From Dryocosmus kuriphilus (lineage: Eukaryota; Arthropoda; Insecta; Hymenoptera; Cynipidae): a DNA stretch of 64,000 nt. The notes beneath the pieces are model-generated. The model was given only the letters and a program-made list of their open reading frames with translations, searched no databases and was not told the DNA's origin. Below, piece after piece: positions 60,401 to 64,000 of the stretch; positions within the stretch are counted from its first letter, which is position 1; each line of letters starts with the position of its first letter. The stretch spans positions 23,842,983 to 23,906,982 of the forward strand of contig CM076191.1 in assembly GCA_038277395.1 (NCBI GenBank), read 5' to 3'. A program made the position numbers and the translations under genes.

Positions 60401-63400
60401 TAAAATTAAAAATCGTCCAGCTGTAAAAATTCAATAGATTTAAATCTCAAGTTCTTCGAATTGTACACAATTTCAAATCCGAAGCCTTCAGTCAACAAAT
60501 AATAATATTCCAATACCCTACGTTTTCATTCAGTAATATTTCTTAGATATTTTTGTTAAGAAAACCAAAATGTCGAGTTAAATATGGATTCAAAAAAAAT
60601 TCTGGTTTTTTAACCAGAATTCTGCCTATTTTAACTAGAATTTTTGTTATTTTAATCAGAATTTTCTATGGTAAATTTGTGTTTTAACAGGAAATCCCGA
60701 TTTTTTAAACCAAAATTTCTTGTAAGTTCATATGTTACTAGATTTGTTTGAGTGTTCAAGACTGTGCAGTTTGAAATTAACTAAGCAAGTTCTAATTAAA
60801 TGCCCATGAAAGTTTAATAATTTCTAAAAAAACATTGAAAACTGTACATTTTACATTATTTTCATCCAGTCAACAACACTAAAATCCAAAAATTGTACTT
60901 TAAAATTGGTAACTAAACAATTTTATTTGTTGAAACTTTAAAGATGATGAAAATTATTAAATTAATTGAATAGATTTTTTTGCTAAGAATTTCTGACATT
61001 TCTGCACAAAAAAATAATTGACTCATTTTCGACCTTCAAAGTAAGAATTTTAAATCATAAAGTTGAATTATTCTAAAAACGTTGAATTGATAAAGCTCGA
61101 AGCGCGTCCAAAATTTAAACTTTTCCAAAGTTCGTTCAAAATTGAAGAATTTTTAAATTAGGATTATCAATTTAAATCGTTAAAAATAAATATTGTCAAA
61201 TTGGGCATCTATACTTTTAAAAATTTAATCATATGTATATTAATCTAAATTGCAAAGGTAATAACGTGAACAGAATATTGTTCAATTTTGAGTAATTTAT
61301 ATTCATAATTGATAAATTGAAGACATAAAAATTACAACTGACTATAGACCAAAAATTACATTTCACAGTATGAATAAACAAAGTTTTATACGATACAGGC
61401 TTTGAAATATAAAATTTTGATAAAATTATAGAAGCAGGTGGCCCTTAAGAGATATATATTAAAGATGTGAAAATATTTTTTTTCTGCGTGGGAGGAAAAA
61501 AACAGGATGGAATTTATCCAGTTTTCCATTTCCTAAATTTTAAAAATGATTATTTTCTGTCGAAATCAAAAAATGTAGTTCGAATTTTTTGAGTCGGTTA
61601 AAATATATGAGCAATTTTAAAATTCACTTCTTCGAGTGGGGCTTATTCTAAAGACTAGCGTTACTGTAAATCGGTAATTTTAATTCAAAATTTTCGGTAA
61701 TAATCAAATAAAAATAAATAATAAATAAATTCAATAAGAAGATATATAAAATAAAGCAAATTCAAATAGAAATGATATATTTTGCATAGATTTAGATTGT
61801 TAAATATTAATTATTTAATTAAAAACAGAAAACACAAGAAATGTAACTTTCACTTTAAAAAATATATTAAGGAGTGGAGAGGGGTGTGGGGGTCAGACAC
61901 ATAAATCAGAGGTTGTAGGGTAGTCCGTTAGTATTAACATTTTTTATATGTTTGTTTTATATTAAAACGTGCGAAGTTTTACATATTATATTTCTCGTTC
62001 AATATTGCCCTACAAATTACTTGAACCATTAGAAACATAATTAAATTGGTCATTATCCATTGGTCATTCTCATGTTTTCAATTAGAAATTGTTCAATTTT
62101 AAAGGATTAAATTGGAATCACCCAATTGTTATGAATGGTTTTATTTTTTTCGCAGAATATTGTGCATTTGACAGTTTCATATGGTAACTTACGCAGGGAA
62201 AAACATGAACTGGAATTAATGAACAGAAATTATTACTAATCTATCCTTTATAGTTACCTATATAAACGATAGAATTGTAGATATGTTAAACATTAATTGT
62301 CTTTTTCAATCATTGTACAGGACAGTACTCTGCGTTTTCATTCAGCAATCCAGTTTACGAACCCAGTGCCCCATCAGGAAATCCTCCTGGAAGTGCTGGT
62401 CCAACGTATAAAGTTGAGGATGTAGTTGTAATGAGAGGAACTTATAGCAGCAGTCAAAACAGTAAGCCTTGGTCTGGAATCAAAAGTGAGTTTGAAAAAT
62501 GCAAAATGGTAAATACATAAAAAAAATAGAGAATAATTTTTTAATATGTTGACAGGGGGACTTCTTGCAAGATTAGAAGTAGCAAAACTGATATTTCCAT
62601 ACATGGCAAGCATTGCGATGGCTTATTTTGTGACCTTATGTCTTTACCCAGGAATAGTGTCCGAGATTATTTCCTGCAAGTTTGAATCTTGGATGCCAGT
62701 TATTTTAATGGCTGCATTCAACGCCGCCGATCTTTTGGGCAAGGTATACGAGATATATAATATACCTTATATCTCCGTAAAACAATACATAAATAATTAC
62801 GGATACTATTGGTCAGACAATTCATAAAAATAAAAATGAAATAGTTATCATAATGAATTATATTGAATTATTTACTTAATTTTATTCTGTAGATGCTGGC
62901 CTCAATTCCTTATGAATGGACACGGACTCAATTGTTGTACTTTTCAGTCGCAAGGGTGATTTTGATACCCCTTTTCCTGTTGTGCGCGATACCAAGACGA
63001 TCACCAATTTTGGCTGGGGAAGGATATCCTTTATTATTTTCTCTGCTTCTTGGTCTGACAAATGGCATTGTTGGCAGCGTTCCTATGATTCAGGCTCCTA
63101 GTAAAGTTCCCGAGGAACACCGAGAACTTACAGGTATATTTAAATATCTGTAAACAATTGTTTACACTTACTTTTGTAACGCTGGTTTTAAATGCAATGA
63201 TTTACCTATTAAAAATGTAACAAAAATGAACATTTTTTAAATTGGTATTTAGGAAACATCATGACACTTTCTTATACAACCGGACTTACCGTAGGATCTA
63301 TATTAGCTTACATGTTGGATGAATGCTTAGGTTCCCCAATCCAAGCAAAGCAAATTTGCTCAAAATCAAGGAAAACCATCACCACTGTTGGTAACGTCAC

Positions 63401-63629
63401 GCTGAATATTTTGACAACTGCAGTTTCTTCGACAATGTCCAGTGTCGAAAAAATCACAAGGCTTCCAAAAGTAAAAAGTACAGCTGCTACCTTAACCACC
63501 GTCCTAACGACTTCACTAGCTCTCAATAGTACCAATGTTTTAAATAACGGGATTACAAATTTAACAACTGCGTTGCCAAAAATTCTGGCGAACACTACTG
63601 CTACTATCAGTAATACAATCCTTCACTAA
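57413..63629 (+). CDS. Ent4: Equilibrative nucleoside transporter 4 (SLC29A4/PMAT type)
   Basis: Plasma-membrane facilitative transporter; ENT4 proteins carry nucleosides and, at low pH or in neurons, monoamines and organic cations. Exons: 57413-57582, 58505-58659, 58972-59100, 59188-59262, 59410-59633, 59719-59833, 62321-62485, 62556-62743, 62893-63133, 63253-63629; 1839 nt, 612 aa, all phases agree. Family signatures: VLAGVGFLMPYNSF, YPGTTVIFDMS, GCTVQQSSFYGYTSMLPSRY, ESAAGFWVSVNRILTK, then a long intracellular loop (exons 6-7), YFVTLCLYPGIVSEI, ILMAAFNAADLLGK, NGIVGSVPMIQAPSKV and GNIMTLSYTTGLTVGSILAY, consistent with 11 membrane spans. After the last span comes a tail of about 100 residues rich in Thr, Asn and Ser, longer than in human ENT4. 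Start: ATG in CAACATGG. Intron 1 holds a SINE. Confidence 0.93.
57863..58355 (+). mobile_element. tRNA-derived SINE with 13-bp target duplication
   Basis: Inserted in ENT4 intron 1. The target site ATTATGCAGCCAT is present at 57850-57862 and again at 58356-58368. The head is tRNA-like: an A-box-like TGGCTCACGTGA and a perfect B box GGTTCGATCCC at 57921-57931 in a T arm with stem ACAGG/CCTGT. A roughly 400-bp GC-rich body follows, then an A-rich tail (AAAAAAAACAACAAA). An antisense ORF (57958-58338) belongs to the element and is not a gene. The tRNA head cannot form a good acceptor stem, so it is not a functional tRNA. Confidence 0.88.
59962..60215. repeat. Imperfect inverted repeat of about 250 bp
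   Basis: In ENT4 intron 6. ACTGCGTTTCAGTTT near 59996 matches the reverse complement of AAACTGAAACGCGGT near 60157, and the flanking tens of bases also pair with gaps. Probably a small non-autonomous DNA element. Confidence 0.5.
60216..62320. other. ENT4 intron 6, remaining sequence
   Basis: Very AT-rich. Around 60595-60720 the word AACCAGAATT/AATTCTGGTT recurs several times in both orientations. No gene or RNA was recognised. Confidence 0.5.
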
Positions 63630-63825
63630 TTTAATTTTTAATTTTTAATTTAGAAATATTTTATAACTTGAATAATTTTTTTCCAAAGTTTCTTAATAGA
63701 GGACTTTCTTCTGTTCTGAAAACTCAGAATTTGAGTTCGTGTACAAAATTAACTTTTCCTTTAATCAATACTTGTTTTTAACTGTCTAATGGTTAAAAAC
63801 ATAAGTTCCTGAGTCGTAATATTTT

Positions 63826-63831
63826 AATAAA
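63826..63831 (+). promoter_or_regulatory. Polyadenylation signal of ENT4
   Basis: AATAAA 197 nt after the ENT4 stop. The remaining bases to 64000 contain no recognisable gene. Confidence 0.55.
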
Positions 63832-64000
63832 AAGTTAAGAGTTAAGAATGAATGGTACGGTTAGAAATTCTAAATCGATTGTTAGCAAAGATTTGTTTTT
63901 AAGTCAAATTTTATTATTTACTACTTATTTATTAAATCGATTTACCGTTTACAATTATATCAGAACATAAATCTGGAATTGGAATTTTTTTTATAAGAAA

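Noticed and set aside
1..64000. CRISPR array, prokaryotic operons or viral genes
   Set aside because: The spliced genes and the repeats are eukaryotic; no short regularly spaced direct repeats with unique spacers and no virus-like genes were seen.

Overview
This is a 64 kb piece of an insect nuclear genome: AT-rich, intron-rich, and heavily invaded by repeats. A PVF growth factor, a spinophilin of Drosophila type and length (about 2,000 residues) and a lone ENT4-type transporter all point to an insect, probably holometabolous. A hymenopteran is my best guess, but nothing in the window proves the order.

Layout, left to right. Positions 1-4557 are repeat-rich sequence upstream of, or in an intron of, a PDGF/VEGF-like factor whose last exon is at 4558-4894 (+). 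It converges on DNAAF4 (dynein arm assembly factor, 7 exons, 5879-7991, -). Next on the same strand is spinophilin/neurabin (18 coding exons, 10490-28462, -), with a probable 5' noncoding exon ending at 34641. A roughly 1 kb divergent promoter region near 35.0-36.2 kb separates it from YTHDC1/YT521-B, the nuclear m6A reader (5 coding exons, 39244-45450, +). A HNK-1/chondroitin-type carbohydrate sulfotransferase follows (46768-48289, +). It converges on UBA2, the SUMO E1 catalytic subunit (8 exons, 48808-56709, -). UBA2 is head to head with an ENT4-type equilibrative nucleoside/monoamine transporter (10 exons, 57413-63629, +). Splice phases were followed by hand. YTHDC1, the sulfotransferase and ENT4 give exact open frames of 465, 365 and 612 aa.

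Non-coding content. Two introns of spinophilin each carry a copy of a box C/D snoRNA-like RNA (12257-12354 and 20535-20633). Each lies 72-76 nt from the downstream exon, and their terminal stems differ in sequence but both pair. A roughly 1.2 kb dispersed repeat with a GC-rich hairpin head and internal 155-bp subrepeats occurs six times; two copies form a near-palindrome. At least five inverted-repeat (foldback-like) elements, a tRNA-derived SINE with a perfect 13-bp target duplication, and a broken, 5'-truncated Jockey/I-type LINE lie in introns or between genes.

Four single-base frame breaks interrupt otherwise well-conserved coding sequence: two in DNAAF4, one in spinophilin and one in UBA2. 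At least two fall in homopolymer runs, so residual assembly indels are the simplest explanation. The genes are unrelated housekeeping or signalling genes and do not form a functional cluster. The most novel item is the snoRNA pair and its unassigned guide sequence.
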